Assembly (NCBI GenBank): GCA_002337045.1
Contig: DDFF01000008.1
Coordinates: 248,001-312,000 of the forward strand
Direction of reading: 5' to 3'
DNA: 64,000 bases
Origin: Bacteroidetes bacterium UBA1935
GTDB lineage: Bacteria; Bacteroidota; Bacteroidia; Chitinophagales; Chitinophagaceae
Of the stretch, positions 1 to 9,710 are shown piece after piece. The position numbers and the translations under genes are program-made. Each line of letters starts with the position of its first letter. The first letter of the stretch is position 1. The notes below the pieces were generated by a model that was given only the letters and a program-made list of their open reading frames with translations, had not been told where the DNA came from and did not search any database.

Positions 1-1
1 C

Positions 2-1249
2 AAAAGAGATTGGGTAGAAAATAGTGGCTGGCCATTGCCTATAGAAGAAGTGCAACCATACTACAACGAAGCTAATCGCTTTATGGGGGTTGATGAAGCG
101 GACTATGAAGATGATGTGTTTCGCATGTTAGGTATGAAGAAGCAACCATTTAACAGAGATGAGCTTTGGTATCATTTCTCTAAATGGGCGCCGGAACCTA
201 ACTTCAAGAAACTCTACTATAACAAACTGGAACGTAGTGTTACAGTATTATATAACGCTGTTGCTACGCGTATAAATGTGAATGATGATAAGCTTGCAGA
301 TAATATAGAACTTGCCAACTTTAAAGGAGAAAAAGCAACACTACTTGTTAATAATGTACTGATTGCTACAGGTTCTATAGAAGCGTCACGTTTATTGTTG
401 GCCAGTGATGCACAAGTTGCAGGAGGATTGGGTAACCATTCTGGTCGCTTGGGCAAATGCTTTATGGAACATCCGTGTATAGAGATTGGTATTGTATCTA
501 CTCCCAATCAATACAAACTTCAAAAAGCATTCAATACACACTTGTATAAAAAACGTAAATACTCTGTTCGTATCAGTCTTGCAGAAAAAGCACAGCGCGA
601 ACAGAAAGTATTAAACGCATCAATGGGTATCATGTTCGATTATAACGACGGACGGATTGATCCTTATATAGAGGTTAGAAAATATCTGCACGAAAAAAAG
701 ATTAATTCAATACCATCATTATTTGCCAATATGGGTGCCTACCTGCTATCGGCAAAAGCATTGTTGCTAGATAAGCTGATATATAAACACAATGCGCGTG
801 CCCGTGCAGTAGTGATGATGGAACAAGAACCGTTGAAGGAAAGTGCTATTACATTATCGAATGAAGTGGATGCAGTAGGTATGCGCAAGGCATCTCTTAA
901 CTGGCAGATAAGCCACAAAACTTGGGATACGGTTGTCTATGCTTCAGGTGTCTTAAAGAGGGAGCTCCAAAGACTTGGTTTTGGTGAACTGAATGTACAC
1001 GCACATATTAATAGTGCTAACACAAACTGGGCGAGCCATCTTACAGATGTAAACCATCATATGGGCGGTACACCTATGAGTGCAACGCCGGATGATGGTG
1101 TGGTTTCTACAGACCTGCAAGTATGGGGGCACCCGAATATATATGTATGCAGCTGTTCGGTTTTCCCGACAGTATCACATTCAAATCCAACACTTACTAT
1201 GATGGCGCTTTGCATCAGGTTGGTAAATAAATTAACTGCTAAAAACTAA
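2..1249 (+). CDS. GMC-family FAD-dependent oxidoreductase (5' end outside window)
   Basis: The reading frame is open to the first base (frame starting at position 2), so the N-terminal FAD-binding GxGxxG part lies upstream. What remains is the substrate domain and C-terminus of a glucose-methanol-choline (GMC) oxidoreductase. The segment NNVLIATGSIEASRLLLAS is the usual GMC stretch after the FAD domain. The C-terminus has HHMGGTPM and then SHSNPTLT, the His-x-Asn-Pro region that holds the catalytic His/Asn pair in this family. Such enzymes oxidise alcohols or sugar hydroxyls with FAD. It is the first visible gene of a glycan operon, 9 bases before a methyltransferase, so a sugar or lipid-linked sugar substrate is plausible but not shown. 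The TTG at 35 is internal, not the start. Confidence 0.85.
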   Translation, partial: KRDWVENSGWPLPIEEVQPYYNEANRFMGVDEADYEDDVFRMLGMKKQPFNRDELWYHFSKWAPEPNFKKLYYNKLERSVTVLYNAVATRINVNDDKLADNIELANFKGEKATLLVNNVLIATGSIEASRLLLASDAQVAGGLGNHSGRLGKCFMEHPCIEIGIVSTPNQYKLQKAFNTHLYKKRKYSVRISLAEKAQREQKVLNASMGIMFDYNDGRIDPYIEVRKYLHEKKINSIPSLFANMGAYLLSAKALLLDKLIYKHNARARAVVMMEQEPLKESAITLSNEVDAVGMRKASLNWQISHKTWDTVVYASGVLKRELQRLGFGELNVHAHINSANTNWASHLTDVNHHMGGTPMSATPDDGVVSTDLQVWGHPNIYVCSCSVFPTVSHSNPTLTMMALCIRLVNKLTAKN

Positions 1250-1258
1250 TAGTACTAT

Positions 1259-2011
1259 ATGAGTCAGCCCAATAATATCCAAACCGAGTACGAACAGTGG
1301 CATAAGGATTACAACAAAAACATCCTTGATATCGATAAGCTGAACATGATGAAATGGCACAAAACTGTGCTCAGTTTCCTCGATAAAGATTTGTCTGGTA
1401 AAAAGATGCTGGAAGTAGGTTGTGGTAACGGAGATTTTTCCAACTATCTGGCATTGAACAACAATGCAGATATTCTGGGGCTTGATTTTTCTACAGAAAG
1501 TATAAAGATTGCCAATCAGAAGAAAGAAGTATTTGGTGCAAAGACATCTTCCTTTATGGTTGGCGATGCACAGAATATTTCACTGCCCGATAATAGCTTC
1601 GATATCATAGTATCTTGCGAATGTCTGGAACACATACCTGTACCACAGAAAATGGTGTCAGAAATTTTCAGGTTGCTCAAGCCGGGAGGTATGGTTGTGC
1701 TTACTACTGAAAACTATTTTAACGCATATGCATACCATAGGGTATATCTGAAAATACTTGGCCGCCCGTTCGATTCAGGTTCAGGTGTGCAGCCTTTGGA
1801 AAATTTCTTCTTCTTCTGGCAGGTTGCAGGTATGTTCCGCAAAGCAGGCTTTAAAAACACAAAGACGGTAAGTGGCGAATATGTGATGTTGTTATTGCCC
1901 GGGACAGACCCCGCTAAATTCACAATAGACGAAGTGAAGAGTCCATTGATGAAAAAAATAATGAAACCTTTTGGCAGGCGTATGACGTACTACGCTACCA
2001 AGCCTCTTTAA
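1259..2011 (+). CDS. Class I SAM-dependent methyltransferase
   Basis: A 250-residue soluble protein with a Rossmann-type methyltransferase domain (Methyltransf_11/25-like). Motif I is LEVGCGNG at residues 51-58, followed by the acidic end of strand 2 in LGLDFS. Strand 4 is in the SFDIIVSCECLEHIP region and the post-II loop is LLKPGG. It transfers a methyl group from S-adenosylmethionine. In this operon the acceptor is probably a glycan sugar or a lipid-linked intermediate (inference). The start ATG is 9 bases after the oxidoreductase stop, and the next gene begins 6 bases after this stop, so it is co-transcribed. No membrane segments are visible. The exact acceptor cannot be read from the sequence. 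Confidence 0.88.
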   Translation: MSQPNNIQTEYEQWHKDYNKNILDIDKLNMMKWHKTVLSFLDKDLSGKKMLEVGCGNGDFSNYLALNNNADILGLDFSTESIKIANQKKEVFGAKTSSFMVGDAQNISLPDNSFDIIVSCECLEHIPVPQKMVSEIFRLLKPGGMVVLTTENYFNAYAYHRVYLKILGRPFDSGSGVQPLENFFFFWQVAGMFRKAGFKNTKTVSGEYVMLLLPGTDPAKFTIDEVKSPLMKKIMKPFGRRMTYYATKPL

Positions 2012-2017
2012 TACTAC

Positions 2018-3112
2018 ATGAAAATTCTCTGCTTTCTTAGTGGTAATATATTGTCGGGTAAGGAGTTTGTCGCATTGGATGTAATCCGTAGTTGGAAAGC
2101 AGCAGGCCACAATGTAGAGGTTGCATTTGTTGGCTGGCACGATGGCAAGTTTCAACATCAGCTAACCGAAATGAATATACCTAGCCACCCCATAAAATTG
2201 GGTTGGTATTATCTGAGGCAATGGAAGTGGTCGCTCGATTCTTTGATGAATTATGTGCCTGCTATAGTACAGTTCAGAAAGCTGCAAAAACAACTCAATC
2301 CTGATGTGATATACATGGATAGCTATAGGCAGATAATACTGTTGAAGCCATTCCTGAAAAAGAAAGTGGTTTTCCATGTACACGACCCGCACGCATTCAG
2401 TAGCAGAGAAGCAAAGATGATACAATTGGCTGATAGTGCTGTGGATAAATACGTAGCGGTATCTGACTTTATAAAGAATGACCTTATTGCCTGCGGTGTG
2501 TCTGCAGATAAAGTGAGTGTGGTATATAACGGTACACATTTACCTGCAAATATTATAAAAAAATACATGCCTGATGGTGTATTAAGGATAGGATTGATAG
2601 GACAGATATTGGAACGCAAAGGGCATGAAGATGTGCTGGAGGCAATTAGTCAATTGGTGAGTAATATAAAATGCAAAGTGCTGATATATGGAAAGGGTGA
2701 TGAAGTTTATATACTAAAGCTAAAAAGCCTGATTGCAAATAAACAGTTGACACCATATGTAGAGTGGAAAGGCTTTGAAGCAGATAAGAATAAAGTATAC
2801 GATAGTATAGATGTGGTAGTGGCAGCCACCCGAAACGATGAACCTTTTGCGTTGGTTGCGTTGGAAGCAGGAGCCTACAGGGTTCCTATTATTGCTACGC
2901 GTTCCGGTGGATTTGTTGAAAGTATTGTTGATGGTGAAACTGGTTTCATTGTAGAGAAAAACAACCCTGCAATGATACAAGACAAATTGCTGTACTTATA
3001 TAATACAACTGGCCTGTTAAGCACAATGGGTGATGCAGCGTTTAATAACATTAAAACAAATTTCTCACTGGTTGCTATGCAGGCAGGGATGAACAAAATA
3101 ATTACAGCATAG
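2018..3112 (+). CDS. Glycosyltransferase family 4 protein
   Basis: A 364-residue GT-B fold glycosyltransferase. The N-terminal half is an acceptor-binding Rossmann domain; the C-terminal half starts near LRIGLIGQILERKGHED and carries the retaining-GT EX7E motif in EPFALVALE, followed by RSGGFVESIVDGETGF, the usual GT4 nucleotide-sugar loop. It adds one sugar from a nucleotide-sugar donor to a growing lipid-linked glycan at the cytoplasmic face of the inner membrane. It lies 6 bases after the methyltransferase and 4 bases before a second GT4 gene. Donor and linkage cannot be predicted from the sequence. Confidence 0.9.
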   Translation: MKILCFLSGNILSGKEFVALDVIRSWKAAGHNVEVAFVGWHDGKFQHQLTEMNIPSHPIKLGWYYLRQWKWSLDSLMNYVPAIVQFRKLQKQLNPDVIYMDSYRQIILLKPFLKKKVVFHVHDPHAFSSREAKMIQLADSAVDKYVAVSDFIKNDLIACGVSADKVSVVYNGTHLPANIIKKYMPDGVLRIGLIGQILERKGHEDVLEAISQLVSNIKCKVLIYGKGDEVYILKLKSLIANKQLTPYVEWKGFEADKNKVYDSIDVVVAATRNDEPFALVALEAGAYRVPIIATRSGGFVESIVDGETGFIVEKNNPAMIQDKLLYLYNTTGLLSTMGDAAFNNIKTNFSLVAMQAGMNKIITA

Positions 3113-3116
3113 TAAT

Positions 3117-4292
3117 ATGCGTCTGGCAATAGTTACAACGCACCCTATACAGTACAACGCTCCGTGGTTCAGGCTATTGGCTCAGCAGCAAGGTATTGAG
3201 GTGAGGGTGTTTTATACCTGGGAAGCCTCACAAACCTTAGCTAAGTACGACCCTGGTTTTGGTCGTGTGATAGAATGGGATATCCCTTTGTTGGATGGGT
3301 ATGAATACACGTTTGTGAAAAACGTATCTGCTAATCAGGGTTCACATCACTTTAAAGGAATCGATAACCCGACACTCAACACAGAAATAAAACAATGGGG
3401 AGCCGAAGCTGTGTTAGTATTTGGGTGGGCATATAAAAGTCACTTAGCATGCCTCAGATATTTTAAAGGGAAAATACCAGTACTGTTCAGAGGAGATTCA
3501 ACATTGCTGGATGAAACCACAGGGCTGAAAAAAATACTCAGACGGCTATTTTTGAAGTATGTATACAGGCATGTAGACTTTGCATTTTATGTAGGACGTA
3601 ATAATAAGCAATACTATCTGGTACATGGGCTTAAAGATAAACAGCTTGTGTATTTGCCACATGCAATAGAGAACGAGCGATTTGCCGATGCAGCAGGAGA
3701 ACATACTGCCAAAGCAAAGCAATGGAAAACTGAACTTGGAATAGAAGATTGTTTTGTTGTACTATTTGCAGGGAAGCTTGAGCCTAAAAAGAATCCTCAG
3801 TATATTATTAAGTTGGCAGAAATGCTGACTGATAAAAAGATACGTTTCGTACTTGTAGGCAACGGCATTATGGAAGCTGATTTAAAACAAGCAGCAGCAA
3901 AAGATGAGCGAATTATTTTTGTGGGATTCCAGAATCAACAAAATATGCCCGTTGTCTATAGATTGGCAAATGTGTTTGTATTGCCGTCAACAGGTCCCGG
4001 CGAAACCTGGGGGCTTGCAATCAATGAGGCAATGGCTAGTGGTCTGCCTGTCATTGCATCAGATAAAACAGGAGGAGCTATAGACCTGATAACTGATAAT
4101 GGTATAGTAATATCGCCGAACGATGTGGAAAGTGGTGCGAAATATATCGAGTCACTACTAAGTAATTCACACGTTCATAATCAACAAACAAGAAAATCGG
4201 AAATGCACATACAAGCATTTTCTTTTAAGATAATAGTAGATAATATCAGCTCATTTTTAAGAAAAATAGAATCTGATAGAAAAGTACATTAA
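3117..4292 (+). CDS. Glycosyltransferase family 4 protein
   Basis: A 391-residue GT-B glycosyltransferase. The N-terminus (MRLAIVTTHPIQYNAPWFR) is typical of GT4 enzymes in polysaccharide clusters. The C-terminal donor domain starts with FAGKLEPKKNPQYI and contains the EX7E motif in ETWGLAINE followed by MASGLPVIASDKTGG. It should transfer a sugar with retention onto the lipid-linked glycan in the cytoplasm. The gene starts 4 bases after the preceding GT4 gene and ends 5 bases before the polymerase-like membrane protein, so it belongs to the same transcript. It is only distantly similar to its neighbour, so it probably builds a different linkage rather than being a recent duplicate. Confidence 0.9.
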   Translation: MRLAIVTTHPIQYNAPWFRLLAQQQGIEVRVFYTWEASQTLAKYDPGFGRVIEWDIPLLDGYEYTFVKNVSANQGSHHFKGIDNPTLNTEIKQWGAEAVLVFGWAYKSHLACLRYFKGKIPVLFRGDSTLLDETTGLKKILRRLFLKYVYRHVDFAFYVGRNNKQYYLVHGLKDKQLVYLPHAIENERFADAAGEHTAKAKQWKTELGIEDCFVVLFAGKLEPKKNPQYIIKLAEMLTDKKIRFVLVGNGIMEADLKQAAAKDERIIFVGFQNQQNMPVVYRLANVFVLPSTGPGETWGLAINEAMASGLPVIASDKTGGAIDLITDNGIVISPNDVESGAKYIESLLSNSHVHNQQTRKSEMHIQAFSFKIIVDNISSFLRKIESDRKVH

Positions 4293-4297
4293 ATATA

Positions 4298-5719
4298 ATG
4301 GCGCTGGATTTAGAAAGTAATATAACCCTAGATAAAAAAGCATCGCGTGTTATTCCCGTGATGGTTTGTTTTATCATCTATGCATTTTTTTCAGAGTATT
4401 TGTGGCTTACCATTTTTTCTGGATTAATATTATTGGTTATCATTCACTCACTGCAAAAACCTTACATACCACCTGTACTTGTATATTTATTTGGCTTCCA
4501 TTGGCTGCAAGTATTTTCATCCATCAACTATGCAGACTATTCGGGATTGACGCTAGACGAGGCATTTGGGAGTAAGTATCTGGAGTATTTGTTTTGGGTT
4601 ACAATGTTACAAATAGGAGTGATGGCTGTGTTTCTTTCCAGAATCTTTGAGGTCAAATTCAACCCTAATCTACAAATACTTAGGGATGCGGCTGAACGGT
4701 TAAACGTCAGAAAAGTGTTGTATGCATATGGTATTGCAACACTGATATTCCCCACGCTTATTGCTGTAACATATTCCAATTCTTCTCTTAATCAGGTAGT
4801 ACAGTCTTTTGCGGTAATACGTAAGGTGCTGTTGCTGATGTTGATTTTTATCTATTTCCTGAGAGACACAAAATATAAAAATACTATCATCATATTGGTC
4901 GTCTTGGAGTTTGTATTAAGCTTCGCATCTTATTTCTCCAACTTTAAAGAGATTATCTTCTTTGTAGTTTTTGTATATCTCACAGTAAAGCCTGAAATCA
5001 AAAGCAAACAAATTATTTTGCTTGTACCACTTAGTGTGATATTGTTGAGCTTCCTTGTATTTTGGTCTGGTGTAAAAGAGGGCTATAGAAACTTCCTTAA
5101 TCAAGGTAACAGGCAGCAACAAGTTAATGTTAGTAAGGCAGAAGCCTTAGATTATCTGGTTGACAAATCTGTAACCTTTGATGTAGACTCTTTTCAGGTA
5201 GGTGCAGAAAAACTACTGCACAGGTTGCAATACATGCAGCAGTATTCATCTGTTTATGAGCGTGTACCTGGGTTCATCCCTTTCGAAAATGGTAAGAATA
5301 TCACAAGTACTATTGAGTTTTTGACTATGCCACGTTTCCTGAATCCGGGCAAGAAAATACTCGATCCCTCTACAAAAACATCTTATTATACTGGTAAAAG
5401 ATTTGCCAATGCAGAGCAGGGTACGTCTATATCCATGGGCTATTTCTGCGATTTGTATATAGACTTTGGCCTTTGGCTAATGTTTATACCGCTGCTTATC
5501 ATCACATTTATGATAGGCAAAGTGTCCAACTATATCATCAATTCAAACAAATACAACCTCATATTTACCTACTCTCTCTTTATTGGTACTATACTTAGTT
5601 GTGGTACGTTCGAGTCGGATATAATATTTTATCTGGGTAGTGTGAGGAACTATACCGTGTTTATGCTATTGGGTAACTTCTTGCTATTCCCATATTTGAA
5701 TAAATACGTGAAAGCGTAG
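4298..5719 (+). CDS. O-antigen/oligosaccharide repeat-unit polymerase-like membrane protein (Wzy-like)
   Basis: A 473-residue polytopic membrane protein with about ten or more hydrophobic segments, for example residues 20-50, 60-75, 100-115, 140-160, 175-190, 197-215, 220-232, 238-255 and two or three near the C-terminus. It has one large hydrophilic region (about 255-370), a layout typical of Wzy/O-antigen ligase-like polymerases. These enzymes join lipid-linked repeat units at the periplasmic face of the inner membrane. The family has little sequence conservation, so the call rests on topology plus position between glycosyltransferase genes. A ligase or another glycan membrane protein is the main alternative. 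The next gene's ATG follows its TAG stop directly. Confidence 0.75.
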   Translation: MALDLESNITLDKKASRVIPVMVCFIIYAFFSEYLWLTIFSGLILLVIIHSLQKPYIPPVLVYLFGFHWLQVFSSINYADYSGLTLDEAFGSKYLEYLFWVTMLQIGVMAVFLSRIFEVKFNPNLQILRDAAERLNVRKVLYAYGIATLIFPTLIAVTYSNSSLNQVVQSFAVIRKVLLLMLIFIYFLRDTKYKNTIIILVVLEFVLSFASYFSNFKEIIFFVVFVYLTVKPEIKSKQIILLVPLSVILLSFLVFWSGVKEGYRNFLNQGNRQQQVNVSKAEALDYLVDKSVTFDVDSFQVGAEKLLHRLQYMQQYSSVYERVPGFIPFENGKNITSTIEFLTMPRFLNPGKKILDPSTKTSYYTGKRFANAEQGTSISMGYFCDLYIDFGLWLMFIPLLIITFMIGKVSNYIINSNKYNLIFTYSLFIGTILSCGTFESDIIFYLGSVRNYTVFMLLGNFLLFPYLNKYVKA

Positions 5720-6829
5720 ATGAAAATCTTTATCACTTATGAATACTTTTTGCCTGCCTACAAAGCAGGTGGTCCTGTGCAATCATTAGCAAATCTTATT
5801 GCTAATTACAGTCATTCAGATATATATATCTATTGCAGGAATACAGATTTAGATGGGACTATATTAGATGTAAAAACTAATGAGTGGGTACAATTCAATA
5901 AGCATACTAAAGTGTTTTACGCGTCAGGTAAAAGTGAAACTTCTGTATACGATTTATTGAGAGAAGTAGAGCCAGATGTAATATTTATAAATGGCATCTT
6001 CTCTCCTGCATTTAATCTGAAACCACTCCTGTGGTCGGGAAACGCACACAAAGTGGTATCTGCAAGAGGAATGTTGCACCCCGGTGCCCTTAGTCAAAAG
6101 TCGCTGAAAAAGAAGATGTATCTGACAGCATATAAGCTATTAGGGCTGCATAAGAAATGCATATTTCATGTTACCACAGCAGAAGAGAAGCAATACGTGA
6201 TAGACACGTTTGGTAGTAGCGTGAAAGTATTTGTAGCTCCGAACTTCCCGAATGTGATTAGTAAACTCCCGGCAACAACTAAAGATGCAGGTAAGCTAAA
6301 GCTTATAACAATTGCACTGATAAGCCCCATGAAAAACATCAAATTGGTATTGGAAGCTTTGGTGAAATGTAACGCTGAAATCTCATATAATATATACGGA
6401 CCTATAAAAGATGCTGCATATTGGCAGGAGTGTCAGGCGGTGATTGCAGCAATGCCCTCGAATGTAAAAGTGGAATATCATGGTGCTGTAACACCTGATA
6501 AAATGCTGAGTGTGCTTGCTGATAGTCATTGCATGATACAACCCAGTAAAAGCGAAAACTTCGGGCATGCTATCTATGAGGCGCTTGCAGCAGGGAAACC
6601 AGTTATAACAAGCCATTACACACCGTGGAATAAACTCGAAGAGGCTAATGCAGGTTTTAATGTAGATATTAATAACATACAGTCAATTATAGATGGCATC
6701 GAAAAAATGGCATCGCTCGATAATGAGGCATATGCAGCTAGCAGTAGTGCAACTGCACAGTATGCTAAGAAAAGTATAGATGTTGCATTGGTAAAGAAAG
6801 ACTATGATGCAATGTTTTTAAGTAAATAA
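5720..6829 (+). CDS. Glycosyltransferase family 4 protein
   Basis: A 369-residue GT-B enzyme. The N-terminus MKIFITYEYFLPAYKAGG matches the common start of GT4 enzymes with a glycine-rich loop near the donor site (AGGPVQSL). The C-terminal donor domain has the EX7E motif in ENFGHAIYE and then ALAAGKPVITSHYTPWN. It adds a sugar to the lipid-linked repeat unit in the cytoplasm. Its ATG directly follows the stop of the polymerase-like gene (no spacer), which suggests coupled translation. The carbamoyltransferase gene follows 13 bases later. Confidence 0.9.
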   Translation: MKIFITYEYFLPAYKAGGPVQSLANLIANYSHSDIYIYCRNTDLDGTILDVKTNEWVQFNKHTKVFYASGKSETSVYDLLREVEPDVIFINGIFSPAFNLKPLLWSGNAHKVVSARGMLHPGALSQKSLKKKMYLTAYKLLGLHKKCIFHVTTAEEKQYVIDTFGSSVKVFVAPNFPNVISKLPATTKDAGKLKLITIALISPMKNIKLVLEALVKCNAEISYNIYGPIKDAAYWQECQAVIAAMPSNVKVEYHGAVTPDKMLSVLADSHCMIQPSKSENFGHAIYEALAAGKPVITSHYTPWNKLEEANAGFNVDINNIQSIIDGIEKMASLDNEAYAASSSATAQYAKKSIDVALVKKDYDAMFLSK

Positions 6830-6842
6830 ACAATAGAGCATA

Positions 6843-8570
6843 ATGATAATTTTAGGTATTAATGCCTACCACGCAGACTCAAGCGCTGCTATCCTGAAAG
6901 ATGGCGAATTGATTGCTGCATCTGAAGAAGAAAGGTTTACAAGGGTAAAACACTGGGCAGGGTTTCCTGAAAAAGCAATTCTGTTTTGCCTGAAAGAATT
7001 AGGCATTACCATCAATGAGGTTGACCATATCGCCATTGGCCGAGATCCGAAAGCTAAGTTTGACAAGAAGATGCTGTATTTGCTTAAAAATCCCGGAGGT
7101 GGATTTAAGACTGTGATGAACAGGCTCAGCAATACAAAGAAAGTAGCATCGTTAGAACAGGAGCTGTCTCGCATCACAGGTGTAGATGCAGCATTAATCA
7201 AACCAAAGATTCATAACGTAGAGCATCACCGCAGTCACCTGGCATCTGCATTTTTTGCAAGCCCTTATAACGAGGCTGCGCTCTTGTCTATCGATGGCTC
7301 GGGCGATTTTACCAGCACCATGATAGCTGTTGGTAAAGGCAATAAAATTGAAGTGCTCGATTCGGTGGATTTCCCCGTATCGGTTGGTACATTCTATACT
7401 GCATTCACTCAATACCTCGGTTTCCCACATTATGGTGATGAATACAAAGTAATGGGTCTTGCACCGTATGGTGAACCGAAGTATGTTGATAAGATAAGAG
7501 ATGTAATCAAGTTTACGGAAGACGGGCTGTTTACATGGAACCAGAAATATTTCAAGTCTGCCAAAGATGTTGTAGTTACTTATGGCGATGACCACATCCC
7601 GTTTGTAGGTAGTTTGTTTGCGCCATATTTTGAAGAAAAATTTGGTAAGGCTCGTGGCAAAGGAGATGAGCTGACGCAATATCATAAAGACATAGCTGCA
7701 TCAGTGCAGCGTTTTACAGAAGAGCTGATATTCCATATTGTAAATCACCTGCAAAAACGTACCGGTTTAAAGAACCTTTGTATAGCAGGTGGTGTGGCGC
7801 AGAACTCTGTAGCTAATGGCAAGATATTGGCAAACTCAGGTTTCGAAAACCTGTATATACCTTCTGCAGGACATGATGCCGGTATCTCTATGGGGTCTGC
7901 ATTTTATGTGTACAATCAGGTGTTGAGTCAACCACGTGCTAAAGCTGTTTACTCTGCTTACACTGGTAGTAAATTCAGCAACGAAGAAATTGAAGCATTC
8001 CTGAAAGAACGCAATATCACTTATAAACGTTTGGATGATGCTGCGTTGTACGATTATGTGTCAGACAGATTAGTGAATGCAGGTGTTGTTGGTTGGTTTC
8101 AGGGACGTGCGGAGTTTGGCCCGCGTGCATTGGGTGGCAGGTCTATACTGGCAGACCCGCGCCGTACAGATGCTAAAGATTTGCTGAATGCAAAAATCAA
8201 ACGTCGCGAAAGTTTCCGCCCGTTTGCTCCATCTATATTGAAGGAGTTTGTACCGGAATACTTTGAATACACAGAAAATGTGCCGTTCATGGAAAAAGTT
8301 TTCCCGATAAAGAAAGAAAAACACAGTGCCATCCCGGCCGTTACACACGTAGATGGCACAGGCCGTTTGCAGAGTGTAGATAAAACAGTATCGCCACGTT
8401 ATTACGGGCTAATAGATGCTTTCCGTCAGAAGACAGGTGTGCCTATATTGTTGAATACATCGTTTAACGAAAACGAACCGATTGTAAACACACCTGCCGA
8501 AGCGTTGGATTGTTTCCTGCGTACGAAGATGGATATGCTGGTACTTGAAAACTGCGTTGTAGAAAGATAA
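6843..8570 (+). CDS. Carbamoyltransferase of the NodU/CmcH family
   Basis: A 575-residue protein matching the two-domain NodU/CmcH/TobZ carbamoyltransferases. The N-terminal Kae1/TsaD-like ATPase domain starts MIILGINAYHADSSAAILKD and carries EERFTRVKH, the conserved HHRSHLASAF metal/nucleotide site and LSIDGSGD. The C-terminal domain has FQGRAEFGPRALGGRSILAD and RESFRPFAPSIL, both hallmarks. Family members make carbamoyl-adenylate from carbamoyl phosphate and ATP and transfer the carbamoyl group to a hydroxyl. In this operon the likely product is a carbamoylated sugar in the surface glycan, as NodU does for Nod factors (inference). The next gene starts with GTG immediately after the TAA. Confidence 0.93.
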   Translation: MIILGINAYHADSSAAILKDGELIAASEEERFTRVKHWAGFPEKAILFCLKELGITINEVDHIAIGRDPKAKFDKKMLYLLKNPGGGFKTVMNRLSNTKKVASLEQELSRITGVDAALIKPKIHNVEHHRSHLASAFFASPYNEAALLSIDGSGDFTSTMIAVGKGNKIEVLDSVDFPVSVGTFYTAFTQYLGFPHYGDEYKVMGLAPYGEPKYVDKIRDVIKFTEDGLFTWNQKYFKSAKDVVVTYGDDHIPFVGSLFAPYFEEKFGKARGKGDELTQYHKDIAASVQRFTEELIFHIVNHLQKRTGLKNLCIAGGVAQNSVANGKILANSGFENLYIPSAGHDAGISMGSAFYVYNQVLSQPRAKAVYSAYTGSKFSNEEIEAFLKERNITYKRLDDAALYDYVSDRLVNAGVVGWFQGRAEFGPRALGGRSILADPRRTDAKDLLNAKIKRRESFRPFAPSILKEFVPEYFEYTENVPFMEKVFPIKKEKHSAIPAVTHVDGTGRLQSVDKTVSPRYYGLIDAFRQKTGVPILLNTSFNENEPIVNTPAEALDCFLRTKMDMLVLENCVVER

Positions 8571-9710
8571 GTGAAGATTGTATTTGTAAACCAGACAGCC
8601 AATTACCTGTTTGCAGACATCATTACGGCGTTTGCAAACAAAATGCCTGATGTGCAGATAGAAGCATGGTATGGAAGTTTTGATTATGATGTAACGAAAT
8701 TGCCTGCTAATGTTACTACACATATAGGGCCTGTGTACGATAGGACAAGCTTCTTTCGCAGGTTTAGGACATGGACGAAGTTTTACTTCTGGATGCGTAA
8801 CAAGGTGAAGCAGGAGGATATTGCAAACACAAAATTCTTCTTTGTTTCTAATCCGCCACTGTTTGTCTTTTTGCCACGTTTACAGAAAATGCAGTTCGCT
8901 ACTTTGATATACGACTTGTATCCCGATGTACTAACTGGTTTTAGGAAGAATGCTTTGTTGAATAACATTGCAAACTATTGGGCCAAGAAGAACATGCAAG
9001 TGTTACCATCTGCACAAAAGATATTTACGCTTGGCACAGGTTTGAAAAATGCCATAGAAAAATACCTTCCTGCCTCTGTTACAGATAAAGTACAAGTAGT
9101 ACCTATCTGGAATAAACAGGTTGAAACAGTAAATGCGTCGACAAGAGATTTCAGAAAAGAATGGGGGCTGGCAGATAAGAAAGTAATTCTCTATTCCGGC
9201 AATATAGGCCTTACACACCCGCTTGAATACTTAGTAGAGATTGCTAAGAAACTACAATCATATCCTGACTGGGCAGTTGTAGTAGTGGGCAATGATAGCA
9301 AGAAAGTAAAGTTGAAAGACTTGGCAATTGGACTTGATAACATTCAGTTTCATGCACCAGTGCCATTTGCAGACCTGTCGCAGTTGTTGTCTATTGCTAC
9401 TTGGGGTTATGTAACACTCGATACAAGTGCTACCAACAATTCTGTACCAAGTAAAACATATAATCTGTTAGCAGCAGGTAGCCCGCTGTTGGCAATGGTA
9501 AATAGCTCGTCAGAAATTGCATCGCTGATAGATACCTACAATGTCGGCATCTCCTTCAAAGAAGATGATATAGATGCGGCATTGCAAAAGCTGCTAAGCA
9601 TAGATGCTCCGCAGCACAATCAACTAAAGCAAAATGCAGTGGAATGTTCAAAGCATTTCACCAAAGCATTGGCAGATAATTTTGTAGAAAGCCTCGGCTG
9701 GCATGTATAA
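8571..9710 (+). CDS. Glycosyltransferase family 4 protein (WbuB-like)
   Basis: A 379-residue GT-B glycosyltransferase starting with GTG directly after the carbamoyltransferase stop. The donor domain contains LYSGNIGLTHPLEYLV and TNNSVPSKTYNLLAAGSPLLA, as in WbuB-type enzymes, where the usual EX7E is replaced by a PSK...LAAG loop. WbuB-type enzymes act early in O-antigen assembly, on the first lipid-linked sugar, which fits its place next to the initiating sugar transferase. Its last 8 bases overlap the start of that gene (ATG at 9703), so translation is probably coupled. The donor sugar is unknown. Confidence 0.88.
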   Translation: MKIVFVNQTANYLFADIITAFANKMPDVQIEAWYGSFDYDVTKLPANVTTHIGPVYDRTSFFRRFRTWTKFYFWMRNKVKQEDIANTKFFFVSNPPLFVFLPRLQKMQFATLIYDLYPDVLTGFRKNALLNNIANYWAKKNMQVLPSAQKIFTLGTGLKNAIEKYLPASVTDKVQVVPIWNKQVETVNASTRDFRKEWGLADKKVILYSGNIGLTHPLEYLVEIAKKLQSYPDWAVVVVGNDSKKVKLKDLAIGLDNIQFHAPVPFADLSQLLSIATWGYVTLDTSATNNSVPSKTYNLLAAGSPLLAMVNSSSEIASLIDTYNVGISFKEDDIDAALQKLLSIDAPQHNQLKQNAVECSKHFTKALADNFVESLGWHV